Origin: Streptomyces tauricus
Lineage (GTDB): Bacteria; Actinomycetota; Actinomycetes; Streptomycetales; Streptomycetaceae
Assembly (NCBI RefSeq): GCF_014650955.1
Contig: NZ_BMVY01000004.1
Location: 124,001 to 188,000 of the forward strand
DNA: 64,000 bases
Direction: 5' to 3'
Numbering within the stretch: position 1 is the stretch's first letter; each line of letters opens with the position of its first letter. The notes beneath the pieces were generated by a model that had not been told where the DNA came from, did not search any database, and was given only the letters and a program-made list of their open reading frames with translations. The translations under genes were made by a program, and so were the position numbers. Positions 25,936-33,466 of the stretch are shown here, piece after piece.

Positions 25936-26880
25936 GAGGGTGTCGGCGATTGTCGTGATCGCCCGCGGTCCCACTCGGCAGCAGCCCCCGATCAGCCGTG
26001 CCCCGGCCCGCGCCCAGCCGACGACCTGCGTCGGCGCGAACGTGGAGTGCCCCCGCCAGGCACGCGCCCCCGCGTCCCAGGTCTCCCCGCTGTTCGGATA
26101 GACGACGACCGGTTTGCCGGTGACCCGTACCGCGGTCGCCACCGCGGCGTCCACGTCCTCGGGAGCGCAGCAGTTGACGCCGACCGCGATCACCTCGTCG
26201 GCGTCGGCGGCCACCGCGAAGGCCTCCTCCAGCGGCTGCCCGGCCCGCGTCCGGTCACCGGCGACGCTGTACGACAGCCACGCCGGTACGCCGAGTCCAC
26301 GCACCGCCCGCAGCAGCGCCCGCGCCTCGTCGACGTCCGGCACGGTCTCCAGGGCCAGGACATCGGGGCGGGCCCCGGCCAGCACCTCCACCCGGGGCCG
26401 GTGGAAGCGCTCCAGCTCGGCCACGCTCAGCCCGTACCGCCCCCGGTACTCGGAGCCGTCCGCGAGCATCGCCCCGTACGGGCCCACCGACGCCGCCACC
26501 CACAGCGGCCCGCGCGCGCCCTTCGCCCCGGCCTGCCGGGCGGCCTCCCGCGCGAGTCCGACGCTCAACTCCAGGAGTTCGGCCGCACGCTCCGCGGAGA
26601 TGCCGCGGCGGGCGAAGCCCTCGAAGGTCGCCTGGTAGCTGGACGTGATCGCGACGTTCGCGCCGGCCTCGAAGTAGGCGAGATGCGCTTCGGTGATCGC
26701 CTCGGGCCGCTCCACGAGCAGCCGCGCCGACCACAGCTCGTCACTCAGGTCGTGTCCGGCGGCCCGGAGCTGATTGGACAGACCGCCGTCGAGGACGACG
26801 ACGCCGGAGCGGGCACCGGAAGCGGTGGCGAGGACTTCGGCGAGAGGGCGGCCCGCGCCGGGAGAGCTGTCGCTGGTCAT
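25924..26880 (-). CDS. mmuM: Homocysteine S-methyltransferase
   Basis: A 318-residue zinc enzyme that transfers a methyl group from S-methylmethionine (or SAM) to homocysteine to give methionine. The barrel starts VVVLDGGLSNQLRAAGHDL; the zinc cysteines are in GVNCC and GGCCRVGP, as in MmuM. Other family motifs are ANVAITSSYQATFEGF, GPYGAMLADGSEYRG and VVVYPNSGETWD. ATG 26880 is the start. It is monocistronic; the stop codon lies in a 33-bp tandem duplication. Length matches the family. Confidence 0.94.
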   Translation of the reverse strand: MTSDSSPGAGRPLAEVLATASGARSGVVVLDGGLSNQLRAAGHDLSDELWSARLLVERPEAITEAHLAYFEAGANVAITSSYQATFEGFARRGISAERAAELLELSVGLAREAARQAGAKGARGPLWVAASVGPYGAMLADGSEYRGRYGLSVAELERFHRPRVEVLAGARPDVLALETVPDVDEARALLRAVRGLGVPAWLSYSVAGDRTRAGQPLEEAFAVAADADEVIAVGVNCCAPEDVDAAVATAVRVTGKPVVVYPNSGETWDAGARAWRGHSTFAPTQVVGWARAGARLIGGCCRVGPRAITTIADTLDPS

Positions 26881-27103
26881 ACGTCGACGCTAGCCGAAGC
26901 GCGCCCGAACCCCCGCCGCTGAAAGAGGCACCTTCCAGGGTCATCGCATGCGTGCACCCGCGCCCACTCCGTGCAGCTCGCCGAAGAGGTACACGAGGTC
27001 TTCCGATCGCCGCTGCAACGGGTCGAGTTCGACGCCGACCGCCTCCGGCGACAGGCCCGGCCCCGGTGAGGTCCGGCGGCACGCGGTCGGTTGTAATGCC
27101 GGG

Positions 27104-27655
27104 GTGGAGACGTGGTGGTGGGATGCGTTGCCGGTGTCGGTGCGGGAGCGCGTCGACGAGTTCGTGCTGAGCGATCGGCGGCTGCAGGCGATCCAGGCGG
27201 TGATGGAGGCGGTACGGGGTCAGTGGGAGGGCGTCCAGGCGCCGCGTCCTGGGCTGCACGAATGCGACCGCGTGGTGATGGCCCGCTACCAGGCTCTGGC
27301 CGACCGGATCGTCCGGCGGCCCGAGCCACCGAGGGACGCGGAGTCGCTGGCCGCCCGCATCGGCGAACTGCCCGGGAGGCTCGTCGCGGTCGAGGCCATC
27401 TGGGACGGGGACACCAGCGGCTGGTTCGTGGTGCTCGTCGCTGTCCTGGACGGACCGCCGAGCGAGGTCGATCTGGCCATGATCCGGCACGGCTCGGATC
27501 TCCGTGTCTTCAACGGACAGGTACCACCCTGGCCGGAGGCGGTGGAGGCGCAGACGACCGGCACCGCTCTGGCCGCCCGCTTCGGCGTACCCTTCCACTT
27601 CGCGAGCCCGGACGCCCCCGACGACGAGGCACCCCGCTGGCGGCCCACTCCCTGA
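27104..27655 (+). CDS. Hypothetical protein
   Basis: A 183-residue protein of no recognised family. It has a helical first half (VRERVDEFVLSDRRLQAIQA, GLHECDRVVMARYQALADRI) and a mixed second half (RLVAVEAIWDGDTSGWFVVL, TALAARFGVPFHFASPDAPD). There are no cysteine clusters, signal or membrane segments. GTG 27104 is preferred to an upstream ATG because codon bias begins here and a TAATGC -10-like hexamer lies just upstream, fitting a leaderless start. It is flanked on both sides by minus-strand coding-like debris, so it may have been inserted into an older locus. Confidence 0.65.
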   Translation: METWWWDALPVSVRERVDEFVLSDRRLQAIQAVMEAVRGQWEGVQAPRPGLHECDRVVMARYQALADRIVRRPEPPRDAESLAARIGELPGRLVAVEAIWDGDTSGWFVVLVAVLDGPPSEVDLAMIRHGSDLRVFNGQVPPWPEAVEAQTTGTALAARFGVPFHFASPDAPDDEAPRWRPTP

Positions 27656-27659
27656 CGGC

Positions 27660-27805
27660 CGCGGCGCGGCGGCGTCGCCCCGGCAGGCGGGAAGTCCGGC
27701 GCGGCGCAGTTCCCGGCACACCGCGTCAGCCACTCTGTGGCGCTCGGCGATGACGTCCGGCTCCGCGTGGGGCGGCAGGTGGAATCCGTGTTCGTTCGCG
27801 GTCAA
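27660..27805 (-). pseudogene. N-terminal fragment of an uncharacterised protein
   Basis: From TTG 27805 the minus strand reads TANEHGFHLPPHAEPDVIAE then RHRVADAVCRELRRAGLPAC, with normal Streptomyces codon bias, and then runs into the antisense of the plus-strand gene at 27655. The TTG overlaps the TGA of the upstream pseudogene by four nt (TTGA), typical of translationally coupled genes. I read it as the surviving 5' part of a gene whose 3' part is lost or displaced. No function can be assigned. Confidence 0.4.
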
Positions 27806-28352
27806 CTCAGGTCCGGCCAGTTCAAAAGGCTCTGCAGTGTGGTGCGGTCGCCCTCGGTTCGGAGGGTGTCCAGGGGGAGGCGGCCGTGCAGGGTGAGCAG
27901 CAGCTCGCTCGCGGAGCCGTGGAGGGCGGCGTCCGTTTCGTGGCGGTCGTCGGGGACGAGACGCGATCCCGACTCCGTCACGTCGATCACCCATGACCGG
28001 CCCTCGGTCGCGTGCAGGGCGATGCGGATCGGATGGTGTGACCAGGGGCCGGCCGTTCCGTGGCTGACGCCGATGAACTCGGCTATGCCGTCGAGTGCCA
28101 CAACCTCCGGTACGGGCAGGGGAGTTCCCGTCGCCAGTTGGGCGTCGAAGGCGTGGACAGCGGCCTCCTGGACCTGATGGCGTGCCACGGCTCCGCTGTT
28201 CTGCGGGACGTCGGAGTCGCCCCACCAGGTCCAGCAGTCCACCGCGGGACCCGCGGCCCGCAGTGCGGCGATCAGCTCCTCGGTGGCCGCGGCCGAACGG
28301 GTCAGGAGATGATCAGGACCAGCAGGTCTTCGAAGGCAGCTGTCTGGGTCAT
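27802..28352 (-). pseudogene. Mycothiol-dependent maleylpyruvate-isomerase-like protein, internal deletion
   Basis: The downstream frame (IAALRAAGPAVDCWTWWGD, AVARHQVQEAAVHAFDAQLA, WVIDVTESGSRL, ASELLLTLHGRLPLDTLRTE) is the middle and C-terminal part of the maleylpyruvate isomerase/DinB-like family. Its normal N-terminus of about 70-80 residues (with the CPGW/CPEW motif) is missing. In another frame, ATG 28352 with GGAAACGGGG upstream reads MTQTAAFEDLLVLI and then stops at once; that is a typical start for this family. An internal out-of-frame deletion near 28305-28312 therefore joined the two ends. A shorter translated version from a downstream start cannot be excluded but would lack half of the fold. 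Confidence 0.65.
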
Positions 28353-28540
28353 CCCCGTTTCCTATCACCCGCCACTGACAGCGGCCCCTGGACAGCCCAT
28401 TCCCCCTGACCCGCCGTCACCGGGTCCGCGGCCGGCCCCGGCACACGCTCTTCCGGATCGCTCCCGTCCGACCCGTTGACCTCCTCGTAACACGCCCTTA
28501 CCTTTTCGGCGTTCGGGATGACAGATGTTGTGCGAAATGC

Positions 28541-28556
28541 CGAACATTTCTGTTCG
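28541..28556. promoter_or_regulatory. Inverted repeat upstream of the GH43 gene
   Basis: CGAACATTTCTGTTCG has perfect six-bp arms around TTTC, 55 bp upstream of the GH43 start in an AT-richer stretch. It is a candidate operator for the GH43/esterase operon. Confidence 0.5.
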
Positions 28557-28610
28557 CTTTTGTGTCCCCCCACCCCGAAACCCGGGGCCACCCGAAGGAG
28601 CGTGCCTGAG

Positions 28611-30023
28611 ATGAGACGCCTGTACGCCGTACTCCTCGCCCTCTGTCTGGCCCTCGCCGGTGCCCTCGTCACCGCCGGCCCGGCCCAGGCCGCCGCCCAG
28701 ACCATCGCGAACGGCACGCAGTTCACCGACACCGGCGGCAGCCCGGTGCACGCCCACCACGGCGGAGTCGTCAAGGTCGGCTCGTACTACTACTGGTTCG
28801 GGGAGAACCGGAACTCCGACAACACCTTCCGGTACGTGGACGCCTACCGCTCCACGGATCTGAAGAACTGGGAGTTCCGCAACCACGTCCTGACCGAGGC
28901 GAGCGCCCCGGAGCTGGCGACCGCGAACATCGAGCGGCCCAAGGTCATGTACAACGCGTCCACCGGCAAGTTCGTGATGTGGATGCACAAGGAGAACGGC
29001 GTCGACTACGGCGAGGCCCGCGCGGCGGTCGCCGTGTCGGACACGGTCGACGGCAACTACACCTGGCAGGGCAGTTTCCGCCCGCTCGGCACGCACATGT
29101 CCCGTGACATCACGGTGTTCGTCGACACGGACGGCGCGGGCTACATGGTCTCGGCCGCCCGCGAGAACTACGACCTGCACATCTACCGGCTGACCGCCGA
29201 CTACACCGGAATTGCCAGTCTGGTCGCCGACCCCTGGCACGGCGGCCACCGCGAGGCACCCGCGCTCTTCAAGCGCAACGGCGTCTATTTCATGCTGACT
29301 TCGGGCGCCACGGGCTGGAACGCCAACCAGCAGCAGTACGCCACGGCGACCTCGATCGCCGGGCCCTGGACCGCGATGGCGAACGTCGGCGACTCGACGA
29401 CGTACAACTCGCAGACCGCGTACGTCCTTCCCGTGCAGGGGAGTTCGGGGACCTCCTACCTCTACATGGGTGACCGCTGGGGCAACTCCTTCGGCGGTAC
29501 GGTCAACGACTCCCGTTACGTCTGGCTGCCGTTGGGCTTTCCCAGCTCGACCACGATGTCCATGTCCTGGTCGCCGGAGGTCACCGTCGACACGGCCACC
29601 GGGACCGTCGCCGGGACGAGTGCCACGTACAACTCGCTGATCGCCCGCCACTCCGCCAAGTGCGCCGACGTGACCAGCCAGTCGCTGTGGACCGGCGCCC
29701 AGATCAAGCAGTACACCTGCAACGGCGGCACCAACCAGAAGTACTGGTTCAAGTCGGTCGGCAGCGGCTACTACCAGCTGGCGGTGCGGGGCAGCTCCCT
29801 GTGCGTGCAGGAGAACGTGAGCACCGTCACACAGGAGAACTGCAGCGGTTCGGCGACCGCCCAGCAGTGGTCGCTCACCACCACCGGCTCCTATGTGACC
29901 GTCAGGTCCCGCGCCACCGGCGAGTGCCTGGACGTGAACGGCGCGTCCACCGCGGACTCCGCCGCGCTCATCACGTACACCTGCAACGGCGCGACCAACC
30001 AGCAGTGGACGAGAGGGACATGA
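28611..30023 (+). CDS. Secreted GH43-family glycosidase with C-terminal RICIN (CBM13) domain, exo-beta-1,3-galactanase-like
   Basis: A 470-residue secreted enzyme. The signal peptide is LYAVLLALCLALAGALV ending at AQAA. Residues about 30-325 are a five-bladed propeller of the GH43 type (GVVKVGSYYYWFGENRNSDN, NIERPKVMYNASTGKFVMWM, THMSRDITVFVDTDGAGYMV). The end is a RICIN trefoil of about 130 residues (CLDVNGASTADSAALITYTC). The pattern is close to bacterial GH43 exo-beta-1,3-galactanases carrying CBM13, which act on arabinogalactan; the substrate is inferred. ATG 28611 follows GAAGGAG. Its stop overlaps the next gene start (ATGA), so the two enzymes are co-made and probably act together on plant cell-wall polysaccharide. 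Confidence 0.92.
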   Translation: MRRLYAVLLALCLALAGALVTAGPAQAAAQTIANGTQFTDTGGSPVHAHHGGVVKVGSYYYWFGENRNSDNTFRYVDAYRSTDLKNWEFRNHVLTEASAPELATANIERPKVMYNASTGKFVMWMHKENGVDYGEARAAVAVSDTVDGNYTWQGSFRPLGTHMSRDITVFVDTDGAGYMVSAARENYDLHIYRLTADYTGIASLVADPWHGGHREAPALFKRNGVYFMLTSGATGWNANQQQYATATSIAGPWTAMANVGDSTTYNSQTAYVLPVQGSSGTSYLYMGDRWGNSFGGTVNDSRYVWLPLGFPSSTTMSMSWSPEVTVDTATGTVAGTSATYNSLIARHSAKCADVTSQSLWTGAQIKQYTCNGGTNQKYWFKSVGSGYYQLAVRGSSLCVQENVSTVTQENCSGSATAQQWSLTTTGSYVTVRSRATGECLDVNGASTADSAALITYTCNGATNQQWTRGT

Positions 30024-31063
30024 GAACCGCGACGATCACCTTGCTGGCCGGGCTCACCCTCGCCTCGGCCCTGTCCCTCACCCCGGCCCAGGCTCACAGC
30101 CAGCAATCCAGGCTTGGGCTGGAGAACTGCGCCGCCGACGCCTGCCACTTCGATGTCCCGCCCGGCACCTATGACGTACGGGTACGGCTCGGCGGTGCGG
30201 ACGCGGCGCGTACCGGTATCACCGGCGAGACCCGGCGCACCCTGCTCGCCGAGACGCCCACCGGGGCGGGCGAGCCCGTGACCCGCAGCTTCACCGTGAA
30301 CGTCCGTACCCCCGAGGGCGAGCCCACCGGCCCGGACGGCACCGCCGGGCTGGACCTGTTCGTCGGCGGCTCGGCGCCCGCGCTCGCCGGCATCCGCGTC
30401 ACCCCGGCGGCCGGTCGGCACACCCGGCAGATCTTCCTCGTCGGCGACTCCACGGTCTGCGACCAGCCCGGCGACCCCTACTCAGGCTGGGGCCAGCAGC
30501 TCCCGCAGTACCTCCGCAAGGGCGCCTCCGTCGCCAACTACGCGGATTCGGGGGAGAGTACGGTCACCTATCTCGCCGATCCGCGGCTCTTCGCGACCGT
30601 CCAGCCGCTCATCCGCAAGGACGACCTGGTCCTCATCCAGCTCGCCCACAACGACAAGCAGACGGACGAGCCGACGTACCGCGCGAATCTCGAAACGCTC
30701 GTCGCGGGCGTACGGGAAGAGGGTGGACGTCCGGTTCTGGTCACTCCCATCGTCCGTCGCTGGTTCAACGGCGACGGCACACTGAACAACGGCACAGCCT
30801 TGCTGGTGAACGGCCTCGGGGTGGACCACCCGGCCGTCACCCGCTCGGTCGCCGCGGCCCACGACGTCCCCCTCATCGACCTCACGACCAGGACAAAGGA
30901 CCTGGTGGAGGGGCTGGGCGTCGAGGGCTCCAAGGCGCTGTACCTCTACGACGAGAAGCGCGACAACACCCACACATCGACGCGGGGCGCGACGGCGTAC
31001 GCGGGAATCGTCCGCGACGAACTCCTTGCGCAAGGCCTGGTGCCCGAGCGCCTTGTGAGGTGA
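30020..31063 (+). CDS. Secreted SGNH esterase, rhamnogalacturonan-acetylesterase-like
   Basis: A 347-residue secreted hydrolase. After a signal peptide (LLAGLTLASALSLTPAQA) comes an N-terminal beta domain of about 100 residues, then an SGNH domain with FLVGDSTVCD (Ser), ANYADSGESTVTY (Gly), LIQLAHNDKQTD (Asn) and a final DNTHTSTRGA (Asp/His). The arrangement matches CE12-type rhamnogalacturonan or pectin acetylesterases, which remove acetyl groups so that glycosidases can work. It is translationally coupled to the GH43 gene through a 4-nt overlap. A 16-bp-stem hairpin 44 nt downstream ends the operon. Confidence 0.93.
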   Translation: MRTATITLLAGLTLASALSLTPAQAHSQQSRLGLENCAADACHFDVPPGTYDVRVRLGGADAARTGITGETRRTLLAETPTGAGEPVTRSFTVNVRTPEGEPTGPDGTAGLDLFVGGSAPALAGIRVTPAAGRHTRQIFLVGDSTVCDQPGDPYSGWGQQLPQYLRKGASVANYADSGESTVTYLADPRLFATVQPLIRKDDLVLIQLAHNDKQTDEPTYRANLETLVAGVREEGGRPVLVTPIVRRWFNGDGTLNNGTALLVNGLGVDHPAVTRSVAAAHDVPLIDLTTRTKDLVEGLGVEGSKALYLYDEKRDNTHTSTRGATAYAGIVRDELLAQGLVPERLVR

Positions 31064-31106
31064 GCTTGACGCCTGGGGCGTCCCGACCGGAACCGGGGCG
31101 CCTCAG

Positions 31107-31141
31107 GTGTACATCCGTGGGGCAGCCCCACGGATGTACAC
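31107..31141. terminator. Strong hairpin terminator of the GH43/esterase operon
   Basis: Perfect 16-bp arms (GTGTACATCCGTGGGG and its complement) around a CAG loop, 44 nt after the esterase stop. Confidence 0.85.
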
Positions 31142-31271
31142 GCCCGGCAGCCCGGTACGCCCAGTGCGTCCGGTACGCCCGGTGCGACCGGGAAAGTCAT
31201 AGAGGTTGCGTTGCACGGGGGAGGCGACCGGCGCCTCACCGGGGGCCGGAGGGTCGGAGCGTCAGAGGGTT

Positions 31272-31301
31272 GGAACGCTTCGGTCGGTGCCGAAGCGTTC
31301 C
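31272..31301. promoter_or_regulatory. 12-bp inverted repeat over the PEP-mutase-like gene promoter
   Basis: GGAACGCTTCGG and its exact complement flank a six-nt spacer. A TAGCGT -10-like hexamer follows at 31307-31312 and the ATG at 31319, so the repeat covers the -35 region of an apparently leaderless gene. A repressor site is likely. Confidence 0.65.
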
Positions 31302-31318
31302 GGTCCTAGCGTGGTGTC

Positions 31319-32170
31319 ATGGCTTCCACCTTTGCCTCACTCCACCACCCCGACGCCGGCGCCCCGCTGCTCCTCCCCAACGCCTGGGACCACGCCTCGG
31401 CGGCGGCCCTGGCCGCGCAGGGCTTCGCGGCGATCGGCACGACCAGTCTGGGCGTCGCCGCCGCCGCGGGCCTGCGCGACGGTTCGGCGGCGACCCGCGA
31501 CGCGTCGCTGGCGTTGGCCCTGGTGCTGGGCCAGGGTCCCTTCCTCCTCTCGGTGGACGCCGAGGGCGGCTTCAGCGACGATCCGGCCGAGGTCGCCGAG
31601 GTGGCCCGCGAACTCGCCGCCGTCGGGGCGGTCGGCATCAACCTGGAGGACGGCCGCCCCGACGGCACCCTCACCGCCGTCGAACTCCACGCGGCGAAGA
31701 TCAGCGCGGTGAAGGACGCCGTGCCGGGGCTCTTCGTCAACGCCCGCACGGACACTCACTGGTTGGGCGACGGCAACGGCGACGGACACGGTGGCGGGCG
31801 CGGGTGCGGGTGCGGGTGCGAGACGATCCGTCGTCTCGACGCCTACCAACTGGCGGGCGCCGACGGTGTGTTCGTCCCCGGGCTCGGCGACCCCGCCCGG
31901 ATCGCCGCCCTGGTGAAGGCCCTCGACGTGCCCCTCAACATCCTCTACTCGCCCACCGGGCCGACCGTTCCCGAACTCGCCGAACTGGGGGTGCGCCGGA
32001 TCAGCCTCGGGTCCCTCCTCTACCGGCGTGCCCTGGGAGCGGCCCTGGAGACGGCCGCGCTGGTCAGGGCGGGGCTGCCCGTCGAGGGGGCCGCGCCGAC
32101 GCCGACCTACGGCGAGGTGCAGGCGCTGGTTCCGCCCGGACCCACCCCGTCCGAGGGGGCTTCCTGGTAG
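31319..32170 (+). CDS. Isocitrate lyase/PEP mutase family protein
   Basis: A 283-residue TIM-barrel protein of the isocitrate lyase/phosphoenolpyruvate mutase superfamily. It reads LLLPNAWDHASAAALAAQGF, then AIGTTSLGVAAAAGLRDG, FLLSVDAEGGFSDDP (metal-binding acidic pair), GAVGINLEDGRPDGTLTAVE, LFVNARTDTHWL and LNILYSPTGPTVPELAELGV. These Streptomyces proteins are usually annotated as PEP-mutase/oxaloacetate decarboxylase-like; the reaction is C-C or P-C bond chemistry on an alpha-keto acid, but the substrate is unknown. An insertion of about 16 Gly/Cys/His-rich residues (GHGGGRGCGCGC) interrupts the barrel after ARTDTHWL and comes from a GC repeat. ATG 31319 is leaderless with an operator-like inverted repeat upstream. 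Confidence 0.85.
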   Translation: MASTFASLHHPDAGAPLLLPNAWDHASAAALAAQGFAAIGTTSLGVAAAAGLRDGSAATRDASLALALVLGQGPFLLSVDAEGGFSDDPAEVAEVARELAAVGAVGINLEDGRPDGTLTAVELHAAKISAVKDAVPGLFVNARTDTHWLGDGNGDGHGGGRGCGCGCETIRRLDAYQLAGADGVFVPGLGDPARIAALVKALDVPLNILYSPTGPTVPELAELGVRRISLGSLLYRRALGAALETAALVRAGLPVEGAAPTPTYGEVQALVPPGPTPSEGASW

Positions 32171-32231
32171 CGTTGATGCTTTCGTGGGTATAAGGCTCTG
32201 TGGACTCCGACCGGCGAGGGACCCAGGAATC

Positions 32232-32738
32232 ATGGACATCCCCGGTAGCACCGGCAACACGGGTGGGAAGCGACTGGCCGCGGCCGTCGTGATGCGCAAG
32301 GGCCTCGTCCTGCTGGTGCGCCGCAGCGAGACCGAGCGGTTCCTGCCCCGGGTGTGGGGCGTGCCCTGCGGGAAGCTGGAGCCCGGCGAAAGCCCCGAGG
32401 ACGGTGTGCTGCGGGAGCTCAAGGAGGAGACCGGGCTGCTCGGCGAGGTCGTCCGGAAGGTCGGCGAATCGTCCTTCATGAGCGAGTACCGCGGGCAGGA
32501 GATCAAGAACTGGCAGGACAACTTCCTGGTCAGGCCGCTCTCCCGGCACATCACCCTCCCCGAGCCGGACCAGGACCACCGCTGGCTGAGCCCGGACGAG
32601 CTGCACACCGTCGACATCGACGAGTACAACATCGACATCGTGCGTCAGGCCCTGGCCGGGTCTCCCGACCCCACCAGCTCTCCCGACGCCACCGAATCCG
32701 CCGACGCCACCGGCTCCGCGCACCTCACGAACTTCTGA
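32232..32738 (+). CDS. Nudix hydrolase
   Basis: A 168-residue Nudix protein. The Nudix box is complete: GKLEPGESPEDGVLRELKEE then TGL, matching Gx5Ex7REUxEExGU. It opens LAAAVVMRKGLVLLVRRSET and has WGVPCG before the box, as in hydrolases of nucleoside diphosphates linked to another group. The substrate is unknown. ATG 32232 is chosen as the first Met of the domain. The last 25 residues are a Ser/Asp/Ala/Thr repeat (SPDATESADATGS). Its 3' end overlaps the convergent cupin-like gene by 14 nt. Confidence 0.92.
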   Translation: MDIPGSTGNTGGKRLAAAVVMRKGLVLLVRRSETERFLPRVWGVPCGKLEPGESPEDGVLRELKEETGLLGEVVRKVGESSFMSEYRGQEIKNWQDNFLVRPLSRHITLPEPDQDHRWLSPDELHTVDIDEYNIDIVRQALAGSPDPTSSPDATESADATGSAHLTNF

Positions 32739-33450
32739 GCAGCTTCGCCAGCGCGTCGAGTTCGCCCAGGTAGTCGTCCACGTCCATCGGTACCTTCGGT
32801 ACGGCCCCCGGGTGGGGCCCCGCCGCCGTGAACACGTCGGTGTGTTGCCGCCGTCCGTTACCCGTCTCCAGGAAGAGCGTCACCGTCGGCTCCGCCGTGT
32901 CGCACCACGCCCGGTGCAGGGTGTGCGCGGGCAGGGCGTAGGTGCTGCCCGCCGCGTACTCCGCGACCTGGGTGAGCTGCAGCCGGGCCGGGCCCGTGGG
33001 CTCCAGCAGCCAGTCGGCCGAACCGTCCGCCAGGGACTCCAGATAGCGGTCCGCCTCGACCCCGCCGTCACCGCGGGGCGCGTACAGCTCCATCGCCAGC
33101 CGCCCCCGTACGACCTTGGAGGCGAGCGGGGAACGGTGGTTGTGGATGTCCTCCTTGCCGATCGCGCCGCGCCCCGGATGCCACAGATGGGCGCGCAGCA
33201 TGTGGTGCGGGCCGTCGTCGATGAGCAGGAGCTTGTCGAAGCCGAGGACGTGGCGGTACGAGAGCCGGGCGCAGCCGTGCGGATCGCCCTCACCGGAGGC
33301 CAGCTCGGCGATCAGCTCCAACAGGCGGTCGGGGGAGCCCAGTTCGGCCACCACCGAGCGGGCCGCCGACAGCAGTTCATGCTCGGGCAGGTCGCCGTGG
33401 AGTGTCTCGGCCAGCAACTGCCGTGCCGCCAGGGCCTGTCGGCCGCCCAT
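32725..33450 (-). CDS. Uncharacterised cupin-like protein
   Basis: A 241-residue protein. The first 70 residues are helical (QLLAETLHGDLPEHELLSAA). The rest has the look of a beta-barrel with possible metal ligands: HHMLRAHLWHPGRG, EDIHNHRSPLASKVVRGRLA, STYALPAHTLHRAWCDTAEP and VTLFLETGNGRRQHTD. The pattern of an HNH-like triplet and later H and C residues would suit a cupin dioxygenase or a sugar isomerase-like barrel, but I do not recognise the family. ATG 33450 has GGGAGG-like bases upstream. It lies 16 nt after the membrane barrel protein gene, so the two form an operon. Confidence 0.7.
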   Translation of the reverse strand: MGGRQALAARQLLAETLHGDLPEHELLSAARSVVAELGSPDRLLELIAELASGEGDPHGCARLSYRHVLGFDKLLLIDDGPHHMLRAHLWHPGRGAIGKEDIHNHRSPLASKVVRGRLAMELYAPRGDGGVEADRYLESLADGSADWLLEPTGPARLQLTQVAEYAAGSTYALPAHTLHRAWCDTAEPTVTLFLETGNGRRQHTDVFTAAGPHPGAVPKVPMDVDDYLGELDALAKLLRSS

Positions 33451-33466
33451 GCATGTTCCTCCCGGC

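Noticed and set aside
28541..28556. Possible LexA (SOS) box upstream of GH43
   Set aside because: The GAAC and GTTC halves are six nt apart instead of four, and the downstream gene is a glycosidase, so a different regulator is more likely.
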